Below, piece by piece: positions 8,363-17,484 of a stretch of DNA of 64,000 bases (positions within the stretch are counted from its first letter, which is position 1; each line of letters begins with the position of its first letter). A model generated the notes under the pieces. The model was not told the origin of the DNA. It saw nothing but the letters and a program-made list of their open reading frames with translations, and did not search any database. Position numbers and translations under genes: made by a program. The stretch covers positions 806,001-870,000 of the forward strand of contig NZ_CP065800.1 of the NCBI RefSeq assembly GCF_023206215.1. Direction: 5' to 3'. The DNA comes from Butyrivibrio fibrisolvens (GTDB lineage Bacteria; Bacillota; Clostridia; Lachnospirales; Lachnospiraceae).

Positions 8363-10774
8363 ATGGAATACAATCCGAAAGCCATAGAACCCAAGTGGCA
8401 GAAATATTGGGAAGAGCATGAAACTTTCAAAACAGATGTATGGGACTTCTCTAAGCCCAAATACTACGTACTCGATATGTTCCCGTATCCGTCAGGCGTA
8501 GGTCTTCACGCAGGACATCCTGAAGGATATACAGCAACAGATATCGTATCACGTATGAAGAGAATGCAGGGCTACAACGTCCTTCACCCAATGGGATACG
8601 ATTCCTTCGGACTTCCGGCTGAGCAGTACGCTGTATCAACAGGCAATCATCCAAACGGATTTACTGAGAAAAATATTGAGACCTTCACTGGTCAGCTCAA
8701 AGAGCTGGGATTCGACTATGACTGGTCCAAGATGGTTAAGACATCTGATCCTTCTTTCTATCACTGGACACAGTGGATCTTCAAGCAGCTCTATCTTGAC
8801 GGATATGCCAAGTATGTAGACATGCCAGTTAACTGGTGCGAAGAACTCGGAACAGTTCTTTCTAACGACGAAGTTATTGATGGTAAGTCAGAGCGTGGCG
8901 GATATCCTGTAGTTCGTAAGAACATGAAGCAGTGGGTTATCGACCAGCAGGCATTTGCAGAAGAGCTCCTTTCTGGTCTTGATGAGATCGACTGGCCACA
9001 GTCTACCAAGGAGATCCAGAGGAACTGGATCGGCAGATCTGAAGGTGTTGAGGTTGATTTCAAGATCGTAGGAGGCGGAGACTTCTCCATCTATACTACA
9101 TGTATCGAGACAATCTACGGTATTACATTCATGGTACTTGCTCCCGACGGAGAGACAGTCAAGGAACTCATGCCTAGAATTGAGAACAAAGAAGAAGTTG
9201 AAGCTTATATAGCCGAGACACTTAAGAAGACAGAGATGGACAGAACTGAGCTCAACAAGACTAAGTCAGGCTGTGAGCTCAAGGGAATCCATGCAATAAA
9301 CCCTGTTAATGGCAAAGAAGTTCCTGTATTCATCGGTGACTTCGTACTTGGCGGATACGGAACAGGTGCCGTTATGGCAGTTCCAAGCCACGACCAGAGA
9401 GACTTTGAATATTCTGAGGTTCACAACATTCCAAGGATCCAGGTTATCGACGGCGGTGACGTATCAGAGCACGCTTTCGAAAAGGGCGACTATCTTGGCA
9501 AGGGCTGCAAGCTAATGAATTCAGAAGAGTTCAACGGCCTTACAGTAGAAGAAGCAAAAGAAGCTATCACAGATAAGCTTGTGAAGATGGGCGTTGCAAG
9601 AAGAACTGTTAATTACAGATTCCGTGAATGGATCTTCGCTCGTCAGCGCTACTGGGGTGAGCCAATGCCTATCGTATATCTTGAAGACGGCTCAATCCAC
9701 GTACTTGATGATGATGAACTTCCTCTTGAGCTTCCTGAACTTGAAGATTATAAGGGCAAAAATGGTAAAGCACCTCTTGATAATGCGACAGACTGGAAGA
9801 ATTATGATCATAACGGCATAAAAGGAACAAGAGAGACCTCAACAATGCCAGGTTCTGCAGGATCTTCCTGGTACTATTTCAGATATATCGATCCTGATAA
9901 CAAGGACGAGTTTGCAAACCAGGAACTTCTTAAGCACTGGATGCCTGTAGACCTTTATGTAGGCGGACCTGAGCATGCTGTAGGACACCTTATGTATTCA
10001 AGAATCTGGAACAAGTACCTTTACAAGAAAGGTCTTTCTCCAGTAAGCGAGCCTTTCAAGAAACTCGTACACCAGGGTATGATCCTTGGATCTAACGGTA
10101 TCAAGATGGGTAAGAGATTCCCAGAATTCGTAGTTAACCCAAGTGATATCGTTGAGAAGTATGGCGCTGATACACTTCGTCTTTACGAGATGTTCATGGG
10201 TGCACTTGAAGCTTCCAAGCCTTGGTCTGATCAGGGCGTAGAAGGTGCTAGAAGATTCGTTAACAAGGTTTGGAACTATTTCTCCAATCCTGATAACATC
10301 TCTGAGGATAATGCAGACAGACTTACAAGACTTTATCACCAGTCTGTTCGTAAGATCACACACGACTTTGAGACACTTGGATTTAATACAGCTATCGCTC
10401 AGATGATGATCTTCATGAACGAAGCAACCAAGGGAACATGTCCTAAGGAATATGCCGAAGGATTTGTAAAGATGTTCTCATGCGTATGCCCTCATGCAGG
10501 TGAAGAGCTCTGGAGCCTCCTTGGACATAACGAAACAATTGCTTACGAAGCATGGCCTACTTATGAAGAAGCTCTTTGCAAAGAAGACGTTATCGAGATC
10601 GGTGTTCAGGTTAATGGTAAAGTCAGAGGCGTTGTAGGGCTTACAGATGATGACACTCAGGAGAGTGCACTTGAGAAGGCTAAAGCAATCGACTCTGTTA
10701 ACAAGTTCATCGATGGCAAGAACGTTGTAAAGGTAATCTATGTTAAGGGCAAGATCCTTAATATCGTAGTAAAA
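8363..10774 (+). CDS. leuS: Leucyl-tRNA synthetase
   Basis: Charges tRNA-Leu with leucine in the cytoplasm. Class I synthetase with the HIGH motif as HAGH (residues 49-52), the CP1 editing domain with GTGAVMAVPSHDQRD, and an anticodon-binding C-terminal part; length (804) is normal. The motif usually written KMSKS reads KMGKR here (about 581-585) in IKMGKRFPEFVVNPSDI, a deviation in an ATP-binding loop. The start is the ATG at 8363 (MEYNPKAIEPKWQ, the family's usual N-terminus) with GGAG 6 bases upstream; the ATG at 8351 overlaps that ribosome site. The stop codon TAA ends at 10777. Monocistronic, with its own promoter and a strong terminator. Confidence 0.97.
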
Positions 10775-10790
10775 TAAGATAATTATTATT

Positions 10791-10828
10791 CAGGCACCCC
10801 ACTTCAAACAAAAGGGGTGCCTGATTTT
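10791..10828. terminator. Intrinsic terminator between convergent leuS and helicase genes
   Basis: CAGGCACCCC pairs with GGGGTGCCTG (13-nt loop) followed by ATTTTCT. It ends leuS; the stem is also where the convergent helicase gene ends (10832). Confidence 0.9.
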
Positions 10829-10831
10829 CTA

Positions 10832-13231
10832 TTAAAAAGGATTTTGAAAATGATGTCCGGGAGTGTTATCTGTAATCTTATTATTTGTCTTACTTCCTAC
10901 TTTCTCTTGGATAAATATTCTCCAGGATCTGACCCTCTCTAGCATCTCATCTTTATTTAAAACTGCATATGCAAAGCCTTTTCGTACAAGTTCTTCAGGA
11001 AGGATATCGTCATATTTTTCAAACACAGGGACTTCTTTAGGATAGAGAAGCTCCATTGCATCAAGTGGCTCATCAGCCATATCGCAGACAACTTCAAAGA
11101 AAGTATTCCTGTCAGCTTTCATAGTAAACTGGATGAAATACGGGCGTGAAGAATCAAGACCCTTAAGTGCTAGATACGGAGCACACTTGATTTTAAGGAA
11201 CCTTTCCAGCGCAAGGAATGAATAGCTTCCAAGCCATGGGAATAGAGCCCACATGTTACCCCCAAGGGATATCAGAGGATTATCTGTAATACCTGCAGCT
11301 CTGGCACTCTTTCTTCCAAGTGAAAGCCTCGCCCTTGCATTTTGCATAAGATATGGATAGACCTTATCTTCAAGTAGTACCTTTTTCATACGCTCTAATA
11401 TATGCGTGTTGATATCACCGGGGCATTCGCCAAAATATGCCGGAACCTGACCCTTAACCATCTGGCAATAGACAGTGTGTCGCTTATGATCTATATCTTC
11501 TACAACCCAGGTACGACCTGCGATAGCGATCTTTTCCCCAATAGGAGGCGGGGCGCAGAGTGTGCCAAGTTCCTGGGATTCGCACCTGACGGTATACTCG
11601 ACATTCTCCTGGAAGACCGCATAGAACTTGTAAGAGTTCGTGATCCTCTCGCCCTTAAGGCCTACGATAAGTCCTCCTCTTTCTGTCTGCTGGATATGAT
11701 CTATCTCTATGAGGTGTCGCAGCAGCACCCTGTAATCATCTGTAGATACCCTGTGAAAATAAGACAGTGACAAGACTCTTCCTGCCAGTTCTCCCAGAGT
11801 CATCTCGCCTCCGGAAGCCAGTGTAGACATGGTCTGGTGGTAGAGTAGTGAGTATGGGAGCCTGTCAAGGACAGGAGGCTCGACCCACCTTTCTTCTATA
11901 TAGACCTGTACCAGAGCGATACCCTGAAGGAGCTTCCATGGAATAGTCTCTGGTAGCATAGCCCTAGCCTCAGGCTCGTCCTCACGCATTACAAACCACA
12001 TCTCCGGCGGATCATCACGCCTTCCTGTTCGTCCCATTCTCTGGAGAAAAGATGATACTGTAAAAGGAGCATCCATCTGGAATGCGCGCTCAAGTCTTCC
12101 GATATCGATTCCAAGTTCAAGAGTAGAAGTTGTAACAGTAGTAAGATAAGACTCTTCATCCTTCATGGCTTCCTCTGCGGTCTGCCTGTAGGATACAGAC
12201 AGATTGCCGTGGTGGATCAGGAACCTTTCAGGCTCATGTTTTGCTTCGCAGTACTGCCTTAAGGTTGTGGTAACAGCCTCGGCTTCCTCTCTTGAATTGC
12301 AGAAGACAAGGCACTTTTTGCCCCTTGTATGTTCAAAGATATAACCCATACCGGGATCAGCAGCCTTGGGCGCTTCATCCGTAGCCGGTGAAATATATGG
12401 AAGAGTTTTGATTTCAGGTAGAGCTTCTTGCGGCTTTACTGCGCTTACCACATCTGCATCAATAATCTCGCCCTCAGCTTCCATCTGCTGAGCTCTCTTT
12501 GACTTCGTCGCAGCTTCCCCAGCCTGAGGCCCCTGAATATAGAAATGCTCCATAGAAAGTCGCCATACCTGGCCCTTGTCTTCAATCTTCGGTATAACGC
12601 AGCCGCGTCCTGTTCCTGAAGATAAGAATCTTCCGGTCTGTTCGAGATCTCCAATAGTTGCAGAAAGTCCTATACGCCTTGGATTAACCCCAGCCATGCG
12701 GGACAGCCTCTCCATAAGGCACAGAGTCTGACCTCCGCGGTCCCCCCTCATAAGAGAGTGGACTTCATCAACAACAATAAATCTAAGGTCGCCAAAAAGC
12801 CTTGCGATATCTCCGTGTTTATGAAGCAGAAGAGCTTCAAGAGATTCAGGAGTTATCTGAAGGATACCCGAAGGCTTTTTTAACAGCTTATTCTTATGAG
12901 ACTGATTAACATCGCCGTGCCAGTGCCAGACAGGAATCTCAGCTTCCGCGCACAGATCGTTAAGCCTAGAAAACTGGTCGTTAATAAGAGCCTTCAAAGG
13001 CCCTATATACAGCGCCCCAACAGATGCTGGCGGATCTTCATTAAAAAGTGTCAGTATCGGAAAAAATGCTGCCTCAGTCTTACCTGAAGCAGTAGAAGCA
13101 CACAGAAGAAGATTATCTTCTGTATTAAAAATGGCATCGCCCGCAGCTACCTGAATTGCGCGGAGCGATTCCCAGTTATTCCTATAGATAAAGTCCTGAA
13201 CAAATGGTGCGTATCTGTCAAAAACATCCAT
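10832..13231 (-). CDS. Lhr-like superfamily 2 DEVH helicase
   Basis: ATP-dependent nucleic-acid helicase, 799 residues. Motif I ASTASGKTEA (about 45-54), motif II DEVH (155-158), motif III LSAT, motif VI QRMGRTGRR; the C-terminal part (YLMQNARARLSLGRKSARAAG and on) fits the Lhr core extension. The start has AGAGGA just upstream of ATG. Family knowledge: helicases of this type occur beside a DUF2791/BrxD-like ATPase and a TerB_N/TerB_C protein, or in type 2 BREX (BrxHI); homologues of both partners lie in this window at 17.5 and 30.3 kb but not next to this gene. It may act with them or as a separate DNA-repair helicase. The function is inferred; the motifs are clear. Confidence 0.88.
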   Translation of the reverse strand: MDVFDRYAPFVQDFIYRNNWESLRAIQVAAGDAIFNTEDNLLLCASTASGKTEAAFFPILTLFNEDPPASVGALYIGPLKALINDQFSRLNDLCAEAEIPVWHWHGDVNQSHKNKLLKKPSGILQITPESLEALLLHKHGDIARLFGDLRFIVVDEVHSLMRGDRGGQTLCLMERLSRMAGVNPRRIGLSATIGDLEQTGRFLSSGTGRGCVIPKIEDKGQVWRLSMEHFYIQGPQAGEAATKSKRAQQMEAEGEIIDADVVSAVKPQEALPEIKTLPYISPATDEAPKAADPGMGYIFEHTRGKKCLVFCNSREEAEAVTTTLRQYCEAKHEPERFLIHHGNLSVSYRQTAEEAMKDEESYLTTVTTSTLELGIDIGRLERAFQMDAPFTVSSFLQRMGRTGRRDDPPEMWFVMREDEPEARAMLPETIPWKLLQGIALVQVYIEERWVEPPVLDRLPYSLLYHQTMSTLASGGEMTLGELAGRVLSLSYFHRVSTDDYRVLLRHLIEIDHIQQTERGGLIVGLKGERITNSYKFYAVFQENVEYTVRCESQELGTLCAPPPIGEKIAIAGRTWVVEDIDHKRHTVYCQMVKGQVPAYFGECPGDINTHILERMKKVLLEDKVYPYLMQNARARLSLGRKSARAAGITDNPLISLGGNMWALFPWLGSYSFLALERFLKIKCAPYLALKGLDSSRPYFIQFTMKADRNTFFEVVCDMADEPLDAMELLYPKEVPVFEKYDDILPEELVRKGFAYAVLNKDEMLERVRSWRIFIQEKVGSKTNNKITDNTPGHHFQNPF

Positions 13232-13266
13232 GATTCGTCCTCTTATGGCAGGTGCTACAAAGGGTT

Positions 13267-13319
13267 AATAGTAAATAGAGAAAAATATGTAAGAAACTAT
13301 TTTTCTCTATTTTACTATT
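13267..13319 (-). terminator. Terminator of the 13.3-15.1 kb minus-strand cluster
   Basis: About 21-bp stem (AATAGTAAATAGAG on the left, CTCTATTTTACTATT on the right) over a ~10-nt loop, covering the stop codon of the last gene. It separates this cluster from the helicase gene on the same strand. Confidence 0.7.
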
Positions 13320-13506
13320 ATTCATTAAACTTTATCCACTCGACAACAGTATCGTTTCTATTATCACCTGTTTTCTCTTCGACTGCATCCTTGGATTTGA
13401 ATGGGAGCTCATAGATAGTACCATACTCATCAGGATGACTTTCATCTTCGATGACATAATAGCCGTATACATCGCTTTTTTCATCAGAAATTAATCCACG
13501 TAGCAT
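13318..13506 (-). CDS. Small protein repeating the C-terminus of its upstream neighbour
   Basis: 62 residues, no known domain. Its body (YGYYVIEDES...DNRNDTVVEWIKF) lines up with the end of the preceding protein (NTYYVVENTT...DNREEKDATWINF): same YYV, DNR and W-I-x-F positions. It overlaps that gene by 23 bases in another frame and its ATG has no clear ribosome site. Either it is translated by coupling, or both frames were once one longer protein with two repeats, now split by a frameshift. Function unknown. Confidence 0.5.
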   Translation of the reverse strand: MLRGLISDEKSDVYGYYVIEDESHPDEYGTIYELPFKSKDAVEEKTGDNRNDTVVEWIKFNE

Positions 13507-14044
13507 CTTTTTCTTCTCTATTGTCTTCTGTTAGTTCAGTAGCATAATCACTAGATAAAAATGCCAGATCATATTCTTCTGAAAGATGCTTTGAATATGT
13601 TGTGTTCTCTACTACATAATAAGTATTAAAATATCCATTTTCTCGAATTTCATACTTATCCATTCTAGTATAACCTGAGTCAGAATGCTCTTTTACAAAT
13701 CTATGTAATTCTGAAAAATCTCCATATGAAAACAGGGAGAGTTCTTCTGTTTTTGAGAGTCTTGAAAAATCTGATTCTCTGGTAATTCTATGATCAAGCT
13801 TTAATATACCATCTGTGTATAACCTGTAGTATGTATCTGTAGTAATACTTGAGGTAATCCTGTGATTAATCCATATGGTTCCATCTTCCCATGCAAATAA
13901 TTCATCACCAGCAAATATTAATATATTGTTTTCGTTGCAAAGCTGGGCACTATAGACTGTAAGCGGCATTAAAATATAGCCTATTTCATTTTCATCCTGG
14001 GTTATGAGATATCTTATGTAAATAGCGTTCTCATATTTATTCAT
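13484..14044 (-). CDS. Hypothetical protein, middle gene of an unknown cluster
   Basis: 186 residues, no signal peptide or membrane helix, rich in Tyr, Asp and Thr. No family recognised. An internal pattern may repeat (DELFAWEDGTIWINHRI, YRLYTDGILKLDHRI). Its ATG overlaps the stop of the upstream membrane protein as ATGA, the sign of translational coupling, so the two are very probably made together. The C-terminal ~50 residues are echoed in the next small frame downstream. No function can be assigned. Confidence 0.65.
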   Translation of the reverse strand: MNKYENAIYIRYLITQDENEIGYILMPLTVYSAQLCNENNILIFAGDELFAWEDGTIWINHRITSSITTDTYYRLYTDGILKLDHRITRESDFSRLSKTEELSLFSYGDFSELHRFVKEHSDSGYTRMDKYEIRENGYFNTYYVVENTTYSKHLSEEYDLAFLSSDYATELTEDNREEKDATWINF

Positions 14045-15117
14045 ATAATAGTCTTTTTTACAATGTTCATACCGTATTCAATAGCATTATATGAAAGACT
14101 TTCTGAAATCTCATCAACGGTACATGCCTCTTTTGGTATTGAGGAAACAGCATTTTGCCAAATATTTGAAATAGTACTTGAAAGGCTGCTCTTTTCAGAA
14201 GCATCGTTTCTAATAACAGAGCTTGGTTTAAATGTTCCTTCTCCTGTAAGAGCACCACTTAGGATAGAATTATCGCATACCATATTGGGAACATCTGGTA
14301 TTTCGTAATCACCATAGGCTAAATCGTTAATTGTCAGTTCCAGACAACTACTCTCTTCATGATATCCTCCAGATGAATATATATCTTTAAGCGTAACCTT
14401 AACAAGCTTTCTTGTTTGGGCATCAAATGTATATTCAGCTTCATCAAAAGGAGAGTATGAACCATCCCCCCCAAAAGCAGGTGCAATACAAGGAAGTTTA
14501 TTTCCTACAAATGTCACTACAAAATGTCCCTGCTCATCTACTGATCCATCAAAATAAATTGAAACATCTGTCAAATTATCTAAGTTAGGCATAAGAATTT
14601 TATCAACTTCAAAACGTTCACTATATTCATGACCAGAGTATCCGTAAGCTGTTTTTTTATATCCATTGATTATTCCTACATAATAACTGTAAGTTGAGAT
14701 TGTGCCTTGTTCGTCGATATCGCCATAACACGTAAACTCATAATAAGGTTCAATACATTCTCCATACAATATTCCCAACACATTATCTTCATCTTTATAG
14801 TAATGGTCATATTTGATATTGATAGATTTATTGAGTATTTCATATGGTGATGAACCTGATGCTCTATAAGAAGAATGATAAGATTCAGTCCTTTCACTAT
14901 ACGATCCAGTAACAGACCAATAAGCTGAATAATGGAGATCTTCATAAGATGCCTCAAAAAGCTTCCTTACAGATATTTCCTGGTCATCATATTCATAGAT
15001 TACATCTAATGGATCTAATGGATCTACCGGGGTAATAAAGATATTACAAATTTTATAGATAACAACGAGTGACAAAAGAAATATTACAATTCCCCATAAA
15101 ACTTTTTTCGTCTCCAA
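14041..15117 (-). CDS. Hypothetical membrane-anchored or secreted protein
   Basis: 358 residues. N-terminus METKKVLWGIVIFLLSLVVIY is a signal anchor; the rest is a beta-rich, Tyr/Ser/Asp-rich domain expected outside the cell, with no catalytic motif recognised. First gene of the minus-strand cluster with the 186- and 62-residue frames. Upstream, on the plus strand, lies a divergently transcribed XRE regulator that could control it; this is only positional inference. Family unknown. Confidence 0.65.
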   Translation of the reverse strand: METKKVLWGIVIFLLSLVVIYKICNIFITPVDPLDPLDVIYEYDDQEISVRKLFEASYEDLHYSAYWSVTGSYSERTESYHSSYRASGSSPYEILNKSINIKYDHYYKDEDNVLGILYGECIEPYYEFTCYGDIDEQGTISTYSYYVGIINGYKKTAYGYSGHEYSERFEVDKILMPNLDNLTDVSIYFDGSVDEQGHFVVTFVGNKLPCIAPAFGGDGSYSPFDEAEYTFDAQTRKLVKVTLKDIYSSGGYHEESSCLELTINDLAYGDYEIPDVPNMVCDNSILSGALTGEGTFKPSSVIRNDASEKSSLSSTISNIWQNAVSSIPKEACTVDEISESLSYNAIEYGMNIVKKTII

Positions 15118-15402
15118 AAAACAAAATCCTCCAATTTAAAATTCCACTTTTTTCATAAAAGAGATTATAACATAGAGCTAAGAGAAAGGTATTCCAAATA
15201 ATCCCTGCCTCCTTCCCAAGGGGTCATTTTAGTTTTATTTCAAAGAAAAAGATGGTTGCTTCTATGCAGCGGCAGTGACAAAAGCAACTCAACCAGTGGT
15301 GGAGCCCCGCTAAAATAGGGCGTTTTCGCCCTGTCAACCAACAGTTCGTGTTAAAATAGATCCTGATAATGTAAGGTGGAAGCATGAAAGGAGGTGCCCG
15401 AT

Positions 15403-16047
15403 ATGGACCAAATCAAAATCGGAAAATTTATAGCATCATGTAGAAAAGAGAAAGGGATGACACAGGCTTATCTTGCAGAGAAACTTGGAATAAGTGACAG
15501 AGCTGTCAGTAAATGGGAGACAGGTAAGTCATTACCGGATACAGGTATAATGCTTGAGCTGTGTGAGCTACTTAATATCAACGTCAACGAACTCCTGTCG
15601 GGTGAAAAAATCATGACTGAAACTTATAATAAGAAAGCTGAAGAGAACCTTTTACAGATGAGGAAAGAGGTTGAGGAAAAGGACAGACAGTTACTAAGTC
15701 TAGAGATCCTGATAGGAGTACCGGCTACAGTTGCCGGAATAGTATTATGTTTTGTTGCATCCTTTGTAGAGATGTCAACAGCTCTTAGGATCATACTGAT
15801 CGTATTTGCAATGCTGATCATATTTACATTTGCATTTATCGCTGTAGGTATAGAGCAGAAGGCCGGATACTATGAGTGTCAGAAATGCCATGACAGACAC
15901 GTACCCACTTATTGGCAGACCAACCTTGCCATGCATAAAGGACGCACCAGATACATGAAATGCCCTGTCTGCGGCAAGTGGAGCTGGCAGAAGAAGTACC
16001 TTACTAAGGAAAGAAGCGATGATACCCCTGTCAAGATTATCAGATAA
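15403..16047 (+). CDS. XRE-family regulator with two membrane segments and a zinc-ribbon-like tail
   Basis: DNA-binding helix-turn-helix at residues 4-60 (GMTQAYLAEKLGISDRAVSK), a coiled linker (about 70-95), two hydrophobic segments (LIGVPATVAGIVLCFVASF and IILIVFAMLIIFTFAFI), then a Cys4 ribbon (CQKCHDRH...CPVCGKW). Length 214. This is a common regulator type in Lachnospiraceae; its signal is unknown. The start is the ATG at 15403 with AAGGAGG 8 bases upstream; the GTG at 15394 lies within that ribosome site. The leader holds a small perfect hairpin (AGGGCG TTTT CGCCCT, 15317-15332). The divergent neighbour at 15117 is a possible target. Confidence 0.85.
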   Translation: MDQIKIGKFIASCRKEKGMTQAYLAEKLGISDRAVSKWETGKSLPDTGIMLELCELLNINVNELLSGEKIMTETYNKKAEENLLQMRKEVEEKDRQLLSLEILIGVPATVAGIVLCFVASFVEMSTALRIILIVFAMLIIFTFAFIAVGIEQKAGYYECQKCHDRHVPTYWQTNLAMHKGRTRYMKCPVCGKWSWQKKYLTKERSDDTPVKIIR

Positions 16048-16105
16048 GATATAATAAAAGGGTTGTTGAGCCAGAACAATTTGCTTTACAATCAGAAAAA
16101 AGAAA

Positions 16106-16153
16106 GACAATCCCTTGATCATATAAATAAGTCATAGGGATTGTCCTTTTTTA
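16106..16153. terminator. Bidirectional terminator between XRE regulator and metalloprotease
   Basis: GACAATCCCT pairs with AGGGATTGTC (20-nt loop), followed by CTTTTTT on the plus strand. On the minus strand it lies just past the stop of the metalloprotease, and GAAAG/TTTCTTTTTT gives the T-run there. Confidence 0.85.
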
Positions 16154-16864
16154 TTCTACTGAAGCATTGTTAATAATATAGTTCATATCATCAAGAACAA
16201 GGGCAGAGCATCTAGGGAATGTCGCCATAGTATCTTCCGGATACAGCATAAGCCCTGCAAATATTGTAGCATAGAACTCAACGGAAGCTGCAGTGCGGCT
16301 TATGTTCTTCTTATATCCTTTTGGAAGTTTGCAGGAAGATTTATTGTAGTTGGACTTCTCAGCTTTGAAAGCCTCCTCGAAATCATCAGATATTCTATAG
16401 TCTGTAGATATCCCTCTTAATATGTTAGACTTTATGGTAATATAGTGTCCGAATTCATGGCATATTGATATCTTGGCCTGATCTGTTACGCAGGCACTAG
16501 CCCTTTCGACAGGTTTAGTGCTAAGCATTATAAGAGGGCCACTGCTCCATTCGAAATAGCCTATAATATTGCCAATATTGGACCAGCCTGAAGTGTCGAT
16601 CTCAGGAAGCGGATCACTTTCATGATATATACGGATATTGCCGCCATCAGCTGCATAAATATCCTGAAGAGATGCTGGAATATAACTCAGGTAATAGGTA
16701 GAATAAGTAGTGACAGTAGAATCCAAAACCACGTTACTGCATTTTGATATATTGCACCCATCAGCATAGGATCTGATAGGAAGCCATATAAGCATCAAAA
16801 ACAGAACCAGCACGGCTGTGGAAAATAACGATTTTTTAGTACGGATACAGGTATGTTTGGACAT
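16151..16864 (-). CDS. Secreted putative zinc metallopeptidase (HEFGH)
   Basis: 237 residues with a classic signal peptide (KKSLFSTAVLVLFLMLIWLP, cleavage near SYA-DG). The zinc-protease motif HEFGH is in KISICHEFGHYITI, and a downstream EFYATIFAG supplies a likely third ligand Glu, the gluzincin arrangement seen in anthrax-lethal-factor-like (ATLF) domains. The start was set at the ATG at 16864 because AAGGAGG lies 7 bases upstream; the frame extends 20 codons further without a ribosome site. A near-perfect Fur-type box lies about 120 bp upstream (16984-16998). Zinc peptidase activity is inferred from motif only; the substrate is unknown. Confidence 0.75.
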   Translation of the reverse strand: MSKHTCIRTKKSLFSTAVLVLFLMLIWLPIRSYADGCNISKCSNVVLDSTVTTYSTYYLSYIPASLQDIYAADGGNIRIYHESDPLPEIDTSGWSNIGNIIGYFEWSSGPLIMLSTKPVERASACVTDQAKISICHEFGHYITIKSNILRGISTDYRISDDFEEAFKAEKSNYNKSSCKLPKGYKKNISRTAASVEFYATIFAGLMLYPEDTMATFPRCSALVLDDMNYIINNASVE

Positions 16865-17484
16865 ATTATTCCTCCTTTCTAAATAAGTCAAAACCAAAGA
16901 TGTCAACAGTGAGTAAATAGCCAAATAATCTGTAATAATATCGACATATTATCGATATAACATTAGTTTGCGTTGTAATTAAATGATAATACTTATCATT
17001 ATTTCGTGCAAGTTATCATGGTTCATTGTATACACCAGATACTTATATGAGTAAATCATGTAAACATGGAATATCATAGCTAAACTGCAAAAGATAAACA
17101 GATTCAGTGAATTTGTAAAGGCTTACAAGCCAAGAAAAAAGTCTATAACAAATGTTTTATAATTGCAAGTATAAGCAGATATTTTTTATGATCTATGTTT
17201 GAACATATATACCAATTGTATATTTTCTATATAATTATTCATTAGGTCAAGAGTGAATTTTATTTTTGGCATAATGCAAAATCAGCATGGCAAAATACTG
17301 TAAATAATTGACTACAATAATTTTAACTATTGTTAGAAACAGCCTTATACAATCATAAATAAAAAATATAGTAGATTTAGTTCATCCTTGGTGGAGGCGA
17401 ATTAAATTGGCTCTATTGCTGAATTTTTAACTTATATCATATCAGTTGATCATTTTACATTAGATAGGAAAACTTGAGGTTAAG
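16865..17484. other. 620-bp AT-rich intergenic region
   Basis: No gene is seen. It holds an inverted repeat ATATCGA-N7-TCGATAT (16938-16958), the Fur-type box (16984-16998), and then ~480 bp of very AT-rich sequence with several weak promoter-like stretches. It separates the minus-strand metalloprotease from the plus-strand ATPase gene. Confidence 0.6.
16984..16998. promoter_or_regulatory. Fur-type operator candidate
   Basis: TGATAATACTTATCA matches the 7-1-7 Fur consensus TGATAATNATTATCA at all but one position (14 of 15 counting N) and lies in a longer palindrome AATGATAA-TAC-TTATCATT. It is upstream of the metalloprotease gene, suggesting metal-dependent control. Confidence 0.5.
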
